A stretch of 64,000 bases of DNA from an uncultured Ferrovum sp. (GTDB lineage Bacteria; Pseudomonadota; Gammaproteobacteria; Burkholderiales; Ferrovaceae): NCBI GenBank assembly GCA_903893215.1, contig CAITLJ010000002.1, positions 1-64,000 on the forward strand, written 5' to 3'. Both the position numbers and the translations under genes were made by a program. Positions 51,271 through 60,433 of this stretch are shown one piece after another. Below the pieces are notes generated by a model, which saw nothing but the letters and a program-made list of their open reading frames with translations, ran no database searches and was not told the origin of the DNA. Each line of letters begins with the position of its first letter. Positions within the stretch are counted from its first letter, which is position 1.

Positions 51271-52278
51271 TTATTTCACGGCGCAAGCCACGGCCTTGTT
51301 CGACCACTCCTTCTGCACGGTGTAGGTCACGCCGCTGGCCGCGGTGAAGGTACCCTGCTGGGCGTTGCAGATGTCGCCAATTTCGCCATACGTCATGTTG
51401 TACCAGCCAAGTGGTGCAGCATAGGCGGTAGCAATACCGACGGCCGGGTCGGTGATCGACTCCGCCAGTTCATGCGAGGCCACGGCGGTCTGATTGCTGA
51501 ATGGCGTGCCCGCACCGCATCCGATATCGCAACCGGACCCCGCACTCATGTCGGGATGCACGCCGTAAACCACATTCACGCCATTCAACACGAAGGTGCC
51601 GTGGTAAGCGCAGAAGCCACCGGTGATGCAAGACCCTGCACCGCCCTGGGTGATCGCTGTGCCTTTGGGGAAAAACAGGGCGTAATACGTGTTGACGCCC
51701 GGTGCTGGCAGCGCGCCCGCCTTGATTTGGGCAGTCAGCTCGGCCTGGATCGCCACGTCGTCAATCTTCACGGCACTGGCTGCTGCGCTCGAAGGCGCGA
51801 TGGTGCGACTGCCCTGAAACGTGCCGTGGCCAACGTTGGCGGCGGCGGAAGGATACTGCGCCAGCATGTCCATATAGGTGCTGGTCAGCACGTCCTGATA
51901 AAACGTGCCCAGATTTGGCGAAACGGTATTGTTCACCGTCGCGTTATATGCACCAGCCCCCCAAAGCACTTGCGTGACCGCCACGTTGGGAATCACAGGT
52001 CCGCCAAAGTAGGTCAGGCTTTTCGCTGGTACCAGCGGCTTGGTCCTGACGGTCTTGTTGAGCAGCAATGCCGGGTTGGCGGCACGTGCCTCGTCATCAC
52101 CGGGGGCCTGACGTGGCAGGAAGTGCACTTTGCTGCCCGGCTGGAATTCCGGTGTTTCGCCGTTGGGCGCGGCCATGCTGCGGGGGCTGGCGACCGACAG
52201 TACCAGGGCCAACCCGGTCATGGCCAGCTCGATGGCGGTGTTCTGGCGGGACGAATGAGGGCGATGACGAAGATTCAT
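51271..52278 (-). CDS. Secreted EXORDIUM/PHI-1-like protein, short form
   Basis: A 335-residue exported protein taken from ATG 52278 (a longer frame to 52422 adds residues that are not signal-like). Signal peptide about 1-37 ('LALVLSVASPRSMAAP'). The body carries 'SLTYFGGPVIPNVAVTQVLWG', 'TYYALFFPKG', 'CAYHGTFVLNGVNVVYGVHPD', 'GCDIGCGAG', 'TAVASHELAESITDP' (HELAE at 269-273) and 'YGEIGDICNAQQG'. The HELAE...E(I/V)GD(I/L)C frame is shared with the Ig-repeat protein at 33.5-35.5 kb and with plant EXORDIUM proteins. No Ig repeats are present. Function unknown; extracellular localisation is the only firm prediction. It converges on dabA and is unrelated to it by operon. Confidence 0.75.
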   Translation of the reverse strand: MNLRHRPHSSRQNTAIELAMTGLALVLSVASPRSMAAPNGETPEFQPGSKVHFLPRQAPGDDEARAANPALLLNKTVRTKPLVPAKSLTYFGGPVIPNVAVTQVLWGAGAYNATVNNTVSPNLGTFYQDVLTSTYMDMLAQYPSAAANVGHGTFQGSRTIAPSSAAASAVKIDDVAIQAELTAQIKAGALPAPGVNTYYALFFPKGTAITQGGAGSCITGGFCAYHGTFVLNGVNVVYGVHPDMSAGSGCDIGCGAGTPFSNQTAVASHELAESITDPAVGIATAYAAPLGWYNMTYGEIGDICNAQQGTFTAASGVTYTVQKEWSNKAVACAVK

Positions 52279-52520
52279 GACGGTGTTCCCGTAAAAGTCA
52301 GGGCGGTGGGGATGCGAGCGTGATCGGTCGACAACCCAGTGTACGTGGTAAATTTTTCCACGCCACAAATGTTCACACAAATTAAAAATATAATCTTCTT
52401 TTTTCAGAACTTTATGATGCAAACCTTACATCAGGTCTAAGCGACCTGAGGACGGCTTAACAAAAGTTCAAATAGGGGTCCAAAAATGAACGCATCCCTG
52501 AGTTGAATCGTCAGGCGAAG

Positions 52521-53813
52521 TCAGCCCACGTCGTCCGGCCGGGTCAACCAGCGCAATGCCCCCAGACCGGCCTGTCGCCCACTGGCAAGACACGCCGTCA
52601 GCAGGTAACCACCGGTGGGCGCCTCCCAGTCCAGCATCTCCCCTGCCACAAACACCCCCGGCTTGGCCTGCAGCATCAGATGCGCATCCAGCCCGGCAAA
52701 CGCCACGCCGCCGGCCGTGCTGATCGCCTCTGCCACCGGACGGATGCCGGTGAGCGTGAGCGGAAGTGCCTTGATCCGCCTGGCCAGCAGGTTGGCATCC
52801 GACAATTCGGCCTTGGACAGCACCTCATGCAGAAGCGCAGCCTTCACCCCGGTCAGCCCCAGCCGACTGCGCAGGTGACTCGACAAGGAACGTGAACCGC
52901 GCGGATGCGCCGCTTCCTGAAACACGCGCGCCGCAGTGTGCGCAGGCAACAAGTCCACCAGCAGGGTGGCCTTGCCCTGCGCCTTGATCTCCTCGCGCAC
53001 TTGACGCGACAGGGCATAAATCAGACTGCCTTCCACACCATGTGCTGTCAGCAGAAATTCGCCCAGCCGCGGTATCAGTCCCGGCACGGGTGCCGGATCG
53101 TCGACGCGGACCACCGACACTGCGACCGGCTTGACCGGCGATCCGGCAAAGCGCTCACGCAGCATTGGTGACCAGGCGGCCTCAAACCCGCAGTTGGCGC
53201 TTTCCAGTGGCCTGATCGCCACACCCAGCGCCTGCAGCCAAGGCACCCAGGCGGCGTCGGACCCCAGTTGCGGCCAACTTGCCCCGCCGAGCGCCAGGAT
53301 CGTGCAGTCTGAAAGCACCTGATGTTCGATACCTCCGGCCTCCAGCCGCAAAGCGCCATCAGCGGTCCAGCCCTGCCAGCGATGACGCACATGCAAGCGC
53401 ACGCCCTGCTTGCGCAGACGATGCAACCAGGCGCGCAGCAGCGGTGCGGCCTTCATTTCCATTGGAAACACCCGTCCGGAGGAACCCACAAACGTGTCTA
53501 CCCCGAGGCCATGCACCCAGGCGCGCAGATGCTCCGGCGTAAAGCCATCCAGCATGGCCTGCAGTCGACCGGCATCCGGCTGATAGCGCGCGCAGAAATC
53601 AGCAAACGGCTCGGCATGGGTGATGTTGAGCCCGCCAATGCCCGCCAGCAAAAATTTGCGCCCCACCGACGGCATGGCGTCGTAAAGATCCACCCCAATG
53701 CCCTGCGCGCTGAGCACTTCAGCCGCCATCAGCCCGGCCGGCCCGCCGCCGATCACCACCACTCGCGTGCCGGGCAGGCTCGCGCCGCCACAAGGAAAAA
53801 GTTGATTGTCCAC
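52521..53813 (-). CDS. BaiN/HI0933-family (TIGR03862-like) FAD flavoprotein
   Basis: A 430-residue soluble flavoprotein. Features: FAD-binding 'VVVIGGGPAGLMAAEVLSAQG' split over residues 18-38, 'GRKFLLAGIGGLNITH' (the family signature near 53-66), 'YGSSGRVFPMEMKAAPLL'-type segment around 115, 'LALGGASWPQLGSDGAW'-like motif, and C-terminal 'AGEMLDWEAPTGGYLLTACLASGRQAG' that closes over the flavin. The family (YhiN, BaiN) comprises poorly characterised NAD(P)/FAD-dependent oxidoreductases. It stands alone between an exported-protein gene and the divergent RND efflux operon. Confidence 0.88.
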   Translation of the reverse strand: MDNQLFPCGGASLPGTRVVVIGGGPAGLMAAEVLSAQGIGVDLYDAMPSVGRKFLLAGIGGLNITHAEPFADFCARYQPDAGRLQAMLDGFTPEHLRAWVHGLGVDTFVGSSGRVFPMEMKAAPLLRAWLHRLRKQGVRLHVRHRWQGWTADGALRLEAGGIEHQVLSDCTILALGGASWPQLGSDAAWVPWLQALGVAIRPLESANCGFEAAWSPMLRERFAGSPVKPVAVSVVRVDDPAPVPGLIPRLGEFLLTAHGVEGSLIYALSRQVREEIKAQGKATLLVDLLPAHTAARVFQEAAHPRGSRSLSSHLRSRLGLTGVKAALLHEVLSKAELSDANLLARRIKALPLTLTGIRPVAEAISTAGGVAFAGLDAHLMLQAKPGVFVAGEMLDWEAPTGGYLLTACLASGRQAGLGALRWLTRPDDVG

Positions 53814-53924
53814 AGCCGAAGTGTAAAGCCTGGCGAAGCGGAACCGTGGCGCAGTCGCTAATCCTATGCTTTGACAATGTGCTGGTAAGATCTACGATCC
53901 GTAAAGCCTGCAGGATTGCGCACT

Positions 53925-55397
53925 GTGCCTGACCGAAGTCGTCGACGCTGGACCCCGGCCACTGCCGTTGCCTGCCTGATTCCCTTGTTGCTGGTCGCGT
54001 GTTCCACCACTACGCCCAGCCCGGTGGTGCTGCCTGCCACGCCTGCGAGCTTCGCGCATGCGCAGGCATCGGCATCGGCATCAGCGTCCACATCACCATC
54101 AGCGTCAGGTATTCAAACGGTCCTCGACGCGCTGGCCGACCCCGCCCTGCCCGGGCTGCTGAAAGCTGTCGAACAGAGCGCCCCCACCCTGGTACAGGCG
54201 CTGGCCCGCATCACTCAGGCAAGGGCCAGACTCGGCACAGCGCAGGCAGGCAGTCAGCCACAGGCAAGCGCCTTTGCGCAGGGCACGCGCAGCAACAACA
54301 GTGCATCGACGGGGGGAGGCACCTCCGCGGGCGGCAATCCGGGCGCCACCACTGGAAATACCCCTGCCTATGATCTGGCCACGGCCGGACTCAGCCTGTC
54401 CTGGGAAATCGACCTGTTCGGTCGGCTGGCCGCCGGACGCAGCGCCGCGCAGGCGCGTCTGGATGCCGCTGACGCGGATGCGCAGATGACCCGGCTGGCG
54501 CTGCGCAGTCAGGTCGCTGACACGTTAGTGGTGTATCGCGCCTGCATGTTGGCGGCCTCCAGCCAACGCGACAGTCTTGCCGCAAGCCTGGTCACGCTGC
54601 ACCTCACCGAAGTGCGTCAGGGCGCAGGGCTCGCGCCCATGATCGACGTGTCGCGCGCCCAGACCAGCACGGGCGAAGTCCGCACCAGCCTGGTCGCCAC
54701 CGAGGGGCAGTGCGAGCAAGCGCTTCAGTCGCTGGCCTATCTGAGCGATCAATCCGTCGGCACCCTGCGCGCGCAATTGCAGGTGAGCGCCAACGCACCC
54801 GCCAGTCAATTGCTGGAATTGCCAGCGCTGCACCCTGCCCAGCCCGCCAGTGTGATTGCCCGCCACCCGCAAGTCCTCCGCGCCCAACGCAATGCCGATG
54901 CCGCCTGGCAGGATCTGGGGGCATTGCGTGCCAGCCGTTATCCCAGTCTGAATCTGGCGGCCACCCTGGCAACTACCCTGATCCAGCTCGGCCCGTTCCA
55001 GCAGAGCTTCAACAGCTGGTCATTCGGCCCGTCACTGTCGGTGGCCTTGTTCGATGGCGGCCGGATCCGCGCCAGCATCGAGGAAGGCCAGGGTCGTTAC
55101 GAGGAGTCGGTGGCCGTATTGGCGGGCGCCGTGCGCGACACCGTGCGCGACGTGGAGCTTGCGCTCATTCAGGGTCAGACCGCCGAAGCCGCCGCCGCCC
55201 AGGCCAGCGCTACCCTGCAGGCCAGCCGCCAACTGTACAACGCCTCCGAGGCCGCCCAGCGCGCCGGACGCCTGAGCCTGTTTGAACTCGAAAGCGCACG
55301 CCTGAGCCTGCTTGGGGCGCAAACCAATCTGATCAACGCGCATCGTGACCAGGCGCGCGCCTGGGTCGCCTTGCAGAAAGCTGCCGGAGTGCCCTGA
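53925..55397 (+). CDS. Outer-membrane efflux lipoprotein of an RND operon
   Basis: About 490 residues, taken from GTG 53925 (AGGA nine bases upstream; TTG 53916 is an alternative). Lipobox 'LLLVACSTT' gives a lipidated N-terminus. Next comes a low-complexity Ala/Ser stretch encoded by short hexamer repeats (about 54057-54095), then two outer-membrane-factor repeats: 'APTLVQALARITQARARLGTAQAGSQPQ', 'GLSLSWEIDLFGRLAAGRSAAQARLDAADAD', 'ARHPQVLRAQRNADAAWQDLGALRASRYPSLNL' (in pieces) and 'FGPSLSVALFDGGRIRASIEEGQ'. It is first of three genes (channel, adaptor, pump), with no gap before the adaptor gene. The channel-first gene order is less common than adaptor-first. Cargo unknown. Confidence 0.88.
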   Translation: MPDRSRRRWTPATAVACLIPLLLVACSTTTPSPVVLPATPASFAHAQASASASASTSPSASGIQTVLDALADPALPGLLKAVEQSAPTLVQALARITQARARLGTAQAGSQPQASAFAQGTRSNNSASTGGGTSAGGNPGATTGNTPAYDLATAGLSLSWEIDLFGRLAAGRSAAQARLDAADADAQMTRLALRSQVADTLVVYRACMLAASSQRDSLAASLVTLHLTEVRQGAGLAPMIDVSRAQTSTGEVRTSLVATEGQCEQALQSLAYLSDQSVGTLRAQLQVSANAPASQLLELPALHPAQPASVIARHPQVLRAQRNADAAWQDLGALRASRYPSLNLAATLATTLIQLGPFQQSFNSWSFGPSLSVALFDGGRIRASIEEGQGRYEESVAVLAGAVRDTVRDVELALIQGQTAEAAAAQASATLQASRQLYNASEAAQRAGRLSLFELESARLSLLGAQTNLINAHRDQARAWVALQKAAGVP

Positions 55398-56543
55398 ATG
55401 ACGTTCCACCTGCTGCATCGCCATTCCGCGATGGCCACCGTAATCGCCCGTTTTCTGCTGGTACGCCGCACCTGCAGCAACGCCGCGGTGGCCCTGGCCC
55501 TGTGTTCCGGTGCCGCACTGCCCTGCACTGCAGCCGACGGGACGCCGGTTGCGGCCAAACCCAGCCTGACCGTCACGCTCACCACCGCGCGTGCGCAGTC
55601 CTGGCCCGTGCCGCTGGCCTGTTCTGGCGCGGTGGCGGCCTGGATGGAAGCCACCATCGGCGCGCGCATCACTGGCCTGCCTCTGGTGGAGGTGCGTGTG
55701 AATGTGGGCGACCGCGTGCGTAAGGGCGACGTGCTGGCGCGCTTTGATGATCGCACGGTGCTGGCCGAACTCGACCTACAGCAAGCCGGACTGGCACTAG
55801 CTGAAGCCGCATTCGCGCAGGCCGATGCCAACCGCGCGCGGATCGAGTCGATCCGTGATTCGGGGGCAGTGAGCGCACAGGATGTGTTGCAGGCCGTTAC
55901 CACGGCCGCCACGGCCAAGGCGCAGGTGGCGCAGGCCCAGGCGCAGGTGGCTACAACCCGTCTGCGCCTGGGCTTCACCGAGGTGGTGGCGCCGGATGAC
56001 GGCATCATCTCGGCACGCGGTGCCACCATCGGCAGCGTGTCGCAAGCCGCCGGCAGCGGCGCAGAGCTGTTCCGTCTGATCCGTGGTGGCCGCCTGGAGT
56101 GGCGCGCCGAATTGCCCGCCGCGCAACTGGCTTCCCTGCCCATCGGCACCATGGCGCACGTCACCTTGCCGGACGGCACGGTCACACGCGGCCGGGTGCG
56201 CCAGCGGGCGCCAACGCTGGACAGCAACACCCGGCTGGGTCTGGCCTATGTGGACCTCGAGCCAGGCAGCCATGCCCTGCCGGCCATGTATCTGAACGGC
56301 ACTTTCGACCTGACCGCGCGCAAGGCGATCACGGTACCCGCAGAGAGCGTGGTGATTCGCGACGGCCGCAGCTACGTGGTGGCGGTGGACGGCAGTGCAC
56401 GCAGCCATCTGCGCGCGGTAAGCACCGGTCGCCGCCAACAGGACGAGATTGAAGTGACCGAAGGCGTGCAGGCGGGCGACCGCGTGGTGGTCAAAGGCGC
56501 CGGCTTCCTAAACGACAACGATCTGGTGCGCATCGCCCAATGA
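55398..56543 (+). CDS. RND efflux membrane fusion protein
   Basis: A 381-residue adaptor starting directly after the channel stop codon. The signal region is long; a second ATG at residue 12 would give a shorter leader before 'VALALCSGAALPCTAADG'. Mature features: 'GAVAAWMEATIGARITGLPLVEVRVNVGDRVRKGDVLARFDD' (lipoyl half, in pieces), a short helical hairpin (about 115-190), 'TRLRLGFTEVVAPDDGIISARGATIGSV' and a C-terminal membrane-proximal domain 'TVPAESVVIRDGRSYVVAVDG'. It links the pump and the channel in the periplasm. The stop overlaps the pump start by four bases. Confidence 0.9.
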   Translation: MTFHLLHRHSAMATVIARFLLVRRTCSNAAVALALCSGAALPCTAADGTPVAAKPSLTVTLTTARAQSWPVPLACSGAVAAWMEATIGARITGLPLVEVRVNVGDRVRKGDVLARFDDRTVLAELDLQQAGLALAEAAFAQADANRARIESIRDSGAVSAQDVLQAVTTAATAKAQVAQAQAQVATTRLRLGFTEVVAPDDGIISARGATIGSVSQAAGSGAELFRLIRGGRLEWRAELPAAQLASLPIGTMAHVTLPDGTVTRGRVRQRAPTLDSNTRLGLAYVDLEPGSHALPAMYLNGTFDLTARKAITVPAESVVIRDGRSYVVAVDGSARSHLRAVSTGRRQQDEIEVTEGVQAGDRVVVKGAGFLNDNDLVRIAQ

Positions 56544-59500
56544 ATTTCGCGACCTGGTCGATCCGCAATCCCATTCCGGCCATCGTGCTGTTCGTGCTGT
56601 TGACGATTGCTGGCATCCATGGCTTCCGCGCGCTTGGCGTGCAGGATTTTCCTGATCTCGACCTGCCCACGGTGAAGGTGTCGCTGCGTCTTCCCGGCGC
56701 AGCCCCTGCCCAGCTGGAGACCGACGTGGCGCGCAAGGTGGAGGACTCGATGGCCACCCTGCAGGGCCTGAAGCACCTGTACACGACGATCAAGGACGGC
56801 CAGGTGGATATCGTGGCCGAATTCGTGCTGGAGCGACCGTTGACCGAGGCCGTCAACGATGTGAAGGATGCACTGGATCGCGTGCGCACCGACTTGCCGA
56901 CTGACCTTGAGCAACCCCAGGTCACCAAGGTGAGTATCGGTCCGGGCGGCCCGTTTGCCACGTACGCGGTGACCAGCGACCGGCTGGACGAGGAAGGCAT
57001 CAGCTGGTTTGTCGACGATACCGTTGCGCGCACCCTGCTGGCGGTACCCGGTGTGGGCGAGTTTGACCGCACCGGTGGCGGGCAGCGCGAAGTGCAAGTG
57101 GTGGTCGACCCGCACCGTCTGGACGCGCGCGGCGTGAGCGTGGCCGACGTGTCACGTGCACTGCGGCGGGTGCAGCAGGAAAACTCCGGTGGCCGCGGCC
57201 AGCTCGGCGGCGCCGAACAGGGCGTACGCACCATTGCGACCCTCAGGCAGGCCGGCGAACTGGCCGCATTGCCGGTCACCATCAGTGCTGACCATTGGGT
57301 GCGGCTGGGCGATGTGGCCACCATCCAGGACACCCTGGCCGACCGCACCACGGCGGCGCGACTGGATGGCGCGCCCGCAGTGGGATTTCAGGTGCTGCGC
57401 AGCAAAGGTTACGACGTGGTCAAGGTGGCGCGTGGCGTGGATGCGGCGCTCGCACGCCTGGAGCAGGAACATCCAGGCATCAAGGTGCAGAAGGTGACCA
57501 ACACGGTGACCCACACCGAGGAGAACTATCAGGGTTCGATGCGCATGCTGTACGAGGGCGCCTTGCTCGCGGTGGTGGTGGTCTGGCTGTTCCTGCGCGA
57601 CTGGCGCGCCACCGTGGTGGGGGCTGCCGCCCTGCCGCTCTCGATCATTCCCACTTTTGCGGTGATGCAGCTGGTCGGCTTTGCGCTGAACGGCATCAGC
57701 CTGCTTGCCCTGTCGGTGGTGGTAGGCATCTTGGTCGATGATGCCATCGTGGAAGTGGAGAACATCGAGCGGCACCTGCGCATGGGCAAGAGCGTGCGCG
57801 ATGCCACCGTGGAAGCGGTGACCGAAATCGCCCTGCCAGTGATGGCGACCACCATGGCACTCGTGGTGGTGTTCCTGCCAACGGCTTTCATGAGCGGCAT
57901 CCCGGGCCTGATCTTCCGCCAGTTTGGCTGGACCGCGGTGACAGCCATCCTGGCGTCGTTGCTGGTGGCACGCGTCGTCACGCCCATGATGGCCGACGCA
58001 CTGATGCGCCACACCGGCACCAGCGAACGCGCCGATGGCGCGGTGATGCGCACCTATCTCCGCATGGCCCAATGGTGCCTGCGCCACCGCTGGGTGACCG
58101 CGCTGGGCGCGGGGGCCTTCTTCCTGGCTTCGCTGGCGCTGATCCCCTACATTCCAAAGGGTTTCATCCCGCCGGAGGACCGCGGCTACACAGCAGTCAC
58201 AGTGGAAACCCCACCCGGCTCCAGCCTGGAAACCACGCTGCAGGCCACCGAAGCAGCGCGCCGGGCCATCGCCGAAGGTCCGCGCAAACTGCCCGGGATT
58301 GCCAACATCCTGTCCACGGTGGGGAGCGCCAATGCACCGAGCGCCGGCGAAGTGCGTAAAGGGTCGCTCACCATCACCCTCACGCCGGAGGGCACCCGCC
58401 CGGGCCAGACCGAGCTGGAAAACATGATCCGCGCGCGGCTGGCCGAAGTGCCGGGAGCGCGTTTCAGCATGGGCAGCGGAGGCCCGGGTGAAAAACTGGA
58501 AGTGGTGCTGACCGGGCGCGACACCACCACGCTCAAGGCCAGTGCTGCGGCCATCGAACGTGACCTGCACACAATCGTGTACCTGAGCGGCATCGTGTCG
58601 AGTGCCAGCATCGAGCGCCCCGAACTGATCATCACGCCGCACGCCACCCAGGCGGCGGAAATGGGCATCAATACCCAGACGATCGGCGACACCGTGCGGA
58701 TTGCCACCAATGGTGATTTCAATGCCGCGCTGGCCAAACTCAATCTGGACAACCGCCAGCTGGCGATCCGCGTGCGCATCCCGGAGGCCGCGCGACAGGA
58801 CGCTGCCACCCTCGGAAATCTGCGCATAGCCAGTCGCATGGGCTTGATCCCGTTGGCCAGTGTGGCCGACATCAGCCTGCGCAGCGGTCCGTCGCAGATC
58901 GATCGTTACGACCGTAACCGCTACGTAAAGGTGACCGCCGACCTGGGGGGGTATCCCTTGGGTAACGCCGTGGCAACCGCCATGAAGCTGCCCTCGGTCA
59001 TCCACCTGCCGGCCAGCGTGCACCTGGTCAATTCGGGCGACGCCGAGGTGATGGCCGAACTGTTCACCAGCTTTGGCCTGGCCATGGTGATCGGGGTGGC
59101 CTGCGTGTACGGCGTGCTGATCCTGCTGTTCAAGGACTTTTTCCAGCCGGTCACCATCCTGTCCGCGGTGCCGCTCTCCCTGGGAGGCGCATTCATCGGC
59201 CTGCTGGCCGCGCACGCGCAGCTTGGCCTGCCCGCCCTGATTGGTCTGGTGATGCTGCTGGGGATCGTGACCAAGAATTCGATCCTGCTGGTCGAGTACG
59301 CCATCATGAGCATGCACACTCAGGGTTTCAGCATTCGCGAAGCACTGCTGGACGCCTGCCACAAGCGGGCCAGGCCGATCGTGATGACCACGGTCGCCAT
59401 GGTGGCCGGCATGCTGCCACTGGCACTCGGTCTGGACGGAGGCAACGCGTTTCGTCAGACGATGGCCACTGCCGTGATTGGCGGCCTCGTCACCTCAACG

Positions 59501-59593
59501 GCGCTGAGCCTGTTCGTGGTGCCGGTGGTATTCACGTTCATCTCGGACTTCGAAAACCTGCTCGGCCGTCTCAGGGTGAAACTGACCGGCTAG
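56540..59593 (+). CDS. RND-family efflux pump inner-membrane subunit
   Basis: A 1017-residue RND transporter: first helix at about 10-30 ('NPIPAIVLFVLLTIAGIHGF'), large periplasmic loop, helices 2-6 from about 335, 'GILVDDAIVEVENIERHL' with the paired Asp of transmembrane helix 4, a second large loop from about 560, and the last helices to 1005 with 'GIVTKNSILLVEYA'. Motif positions fit the hydrophobe/amphiphile efflux subfamily (AcrB/MdtB-like) rather than the heavy-metal type, since the CusA methionine set is not evident. Proton-driven export of lipophilic compounds is expected. With solvents, alkanes or lipids as growth substrates, solvent tolerance is a plausible role but is inference. 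Confidence 0.92.
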   Translation: MNFATWSIRNPIPAIVLFVLLTIAGIHGFRALGVQDFPDLDLPTVKVSLRLPGAAPAQLETDVARKVEDSMATLQGLKHLYTTIKDGQVDIVAEFVLERPLTEAVNDVKDALDRVRTDLPTDLEQPQVTKVSIGPGGPFATYAVTSDRLDEEGISWFVDDTVARTLLAVPGVGEFDRTGGGQREVQVVVDPHRLDARGVSVADVSRALRRVQQENSGGRGQLGGAEQGVRTIATLRQAGELAALPVTISADHWVRLGDVATIQDTLADRTTAARLDGAPAVGFQVLRSKGYDVVKVARGVDAALARLEQEHPGIKVQKVTNTVTHTEENYQGSMRMLYEGALLAVVVVWLFLRDWRATVVGAAALPLSIIPTFAVMQLVGFALNGISLLALSVVVGILVDDAIVEVENIERHLRMGKSVRDATVEAVTEIALPVMATTMALVVVFLPTAFMSGIPGLIFRQFGWTAVTAILASLLVARVVTPMMADALMRHTGTSERADGAVMRTYLRMAQWCLRHRWVTALGAGAFFLASLALIPYIPKGFIPPEDRGYTAVTVETPPGSSLETTLQATEAARRAIAEGPRKLPGIANILSTVGSANAPSAGEVRKGSLTITLTPEGTRPGQTELENMIRARLAEVPGARFSMGSGGPGEKLEVVLTGRDTTTLKASAAAIERDLHTIVYLSGIVSSASIERPELIITPHATQAAEMGINTQTIGDTVRIATNGDFNAALAKLNLDNRQLAIRVRIPEAARQDAATLGNLRIASRMGLIPLASVADISLRSGPSQIDRYDRNRYVKVTADLGGYPLGNAVATAMKLPSVIHLPASVHLVNSGDAEVMAELFTSFGLAMVIGVACVYGVLILLFKDFFQPVTILSAVPLSLGGAFIGLLAAHAQLGLPALIGLVMLLGIVTKNSILLVEYAIMSMHTQGFSIREALLDACHKRARPIVMTTVAMVAGMLPLALGLDGGNAFRQTMATAVIGGLVTSTALSLFVVPVVFTFISDFENLLGRLRVKLTG

Positions 59594-60297
59594 TTCAGCG
59601 CGGCACCAAACACCTTGGTGAGCAGTTTGGTGCCCTGCCCCACCGGATCCTGCCGGATCGCCTGTTCCTGCTCACCGATCACGGTATACAGGCTGTCGAG
59701 CGCCTTGCTCGCCACATACTGTTCCAGGTTGACGTCCTCGGCCTTGACCAGACCAAAGCTGGCGGCCTTGCCTGCCAGCTGGTTATAGCTCTGCGCCACC
59801 CCTAGCTTGGCTGTGGCCTGCCTGACGATCGGCAGGAATTTCTCCATCAGGGGCGCTTGGGTGGTGCGCTTGAAATACTGGGTGGCTGCATCGTTGCCAC
59901 CGGTCAGGATGCCCTTGGCATCTTCCAGGCTCATCTTTTTCACCGAATCGAGCAAGAGGGTCTTCGCTTCGGGCACCGCCGCCTCGGCAGCCCGGTTCAT
60001 GGCTGTAATCAGCTCGTCTGCCTGGGCACCCATCCCAAACATGCGCAGGCCACTCTCCAGCTTGGCCACGGTGGGCGGCAGCGGAATCCTGAAGCGCGGA
60101 TTGCCGAGAAAACCATCCGTGGCGCCCAGTTGGGCCACGGCCACGCCGGTTCCCTTGCTGAGCGCTTCCTTCAGTCCTGCCGAAACGTCGGCATTGCTTA
60201 ACAGGTCGAGTGCACCAGCGCAGGCCGGACTGACCAGCGTCAGCGGCAGCGTGAAAGCCAGCAAGGAGGCCGCCAGCAGGCCAACACGGATGCGCAT
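59590..60297 (-). CDS. DUF4197 domain-containing exported protein
   Basis: A 235-residue protein with a signal peptide ('LLAASLLAFTLPLTLVSPACAG', cleavage about residue 27) followed by a helical DUF4197 domain. Typical segments are 'DVSAGLKEALSKGTGVAVAQLG', 'GFLGNPRFRIPLPPTVAKLE', 'AEAAVPEAKTLLLDSVKKMSLEDAKGILTGGNDAATQYF' (in pieces) and 'YVASKALDSLYTVIGEQEQAIRQDP'. The family is common in Gram-negative bacteria with no assigned function. Its stop codon overlaps the stop of the convergent RND pump gene within a shared CTAG. Confidence 0.88.
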   Translation of the reverse strand: MRIRVGLLAASLLAFTLPLTLVSPACAGALDLLSNADVSAGLKEALSKGTGVAVAQLGATDGFLGNPRFRIPLPPTVAKLESGLRMFGMGAQADELITAMNRAAEAAVPEAKTLLLDSVKKMSLEDAKGILTGGNDAATQYFKRTTQAPLMEKFLPIVRQATAKLGVAQSYNQLAGKAASFGLVKAEDVNLEQYVASKALDSLYTVIGEQEQAIRQDPVGQGTKLLTKVFGAALN

Positions 60298-60433
60298 GAT
60301 TGGAGCTCTCGATCATTACCGAAAGCGCTCATTCTGGCACAGCTGCCAGACCACAGGGCGCCAGCTCGTCCCTGGCAGCCGGTCGAATGTGAGGCTGATC
60401 TGCGGGATGGGATCACGCAAGCCCGGCAGGCGC

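Noticed and set aside
57152-59362. 736-codon open frame antisense to the RND pump gene
   Set aside because: Caused by GC-rich codon bias; the sequence is low-complexity, His/Gln/Gly-rich and lacks any domain, while the plus strand encodes a clear RND protein.
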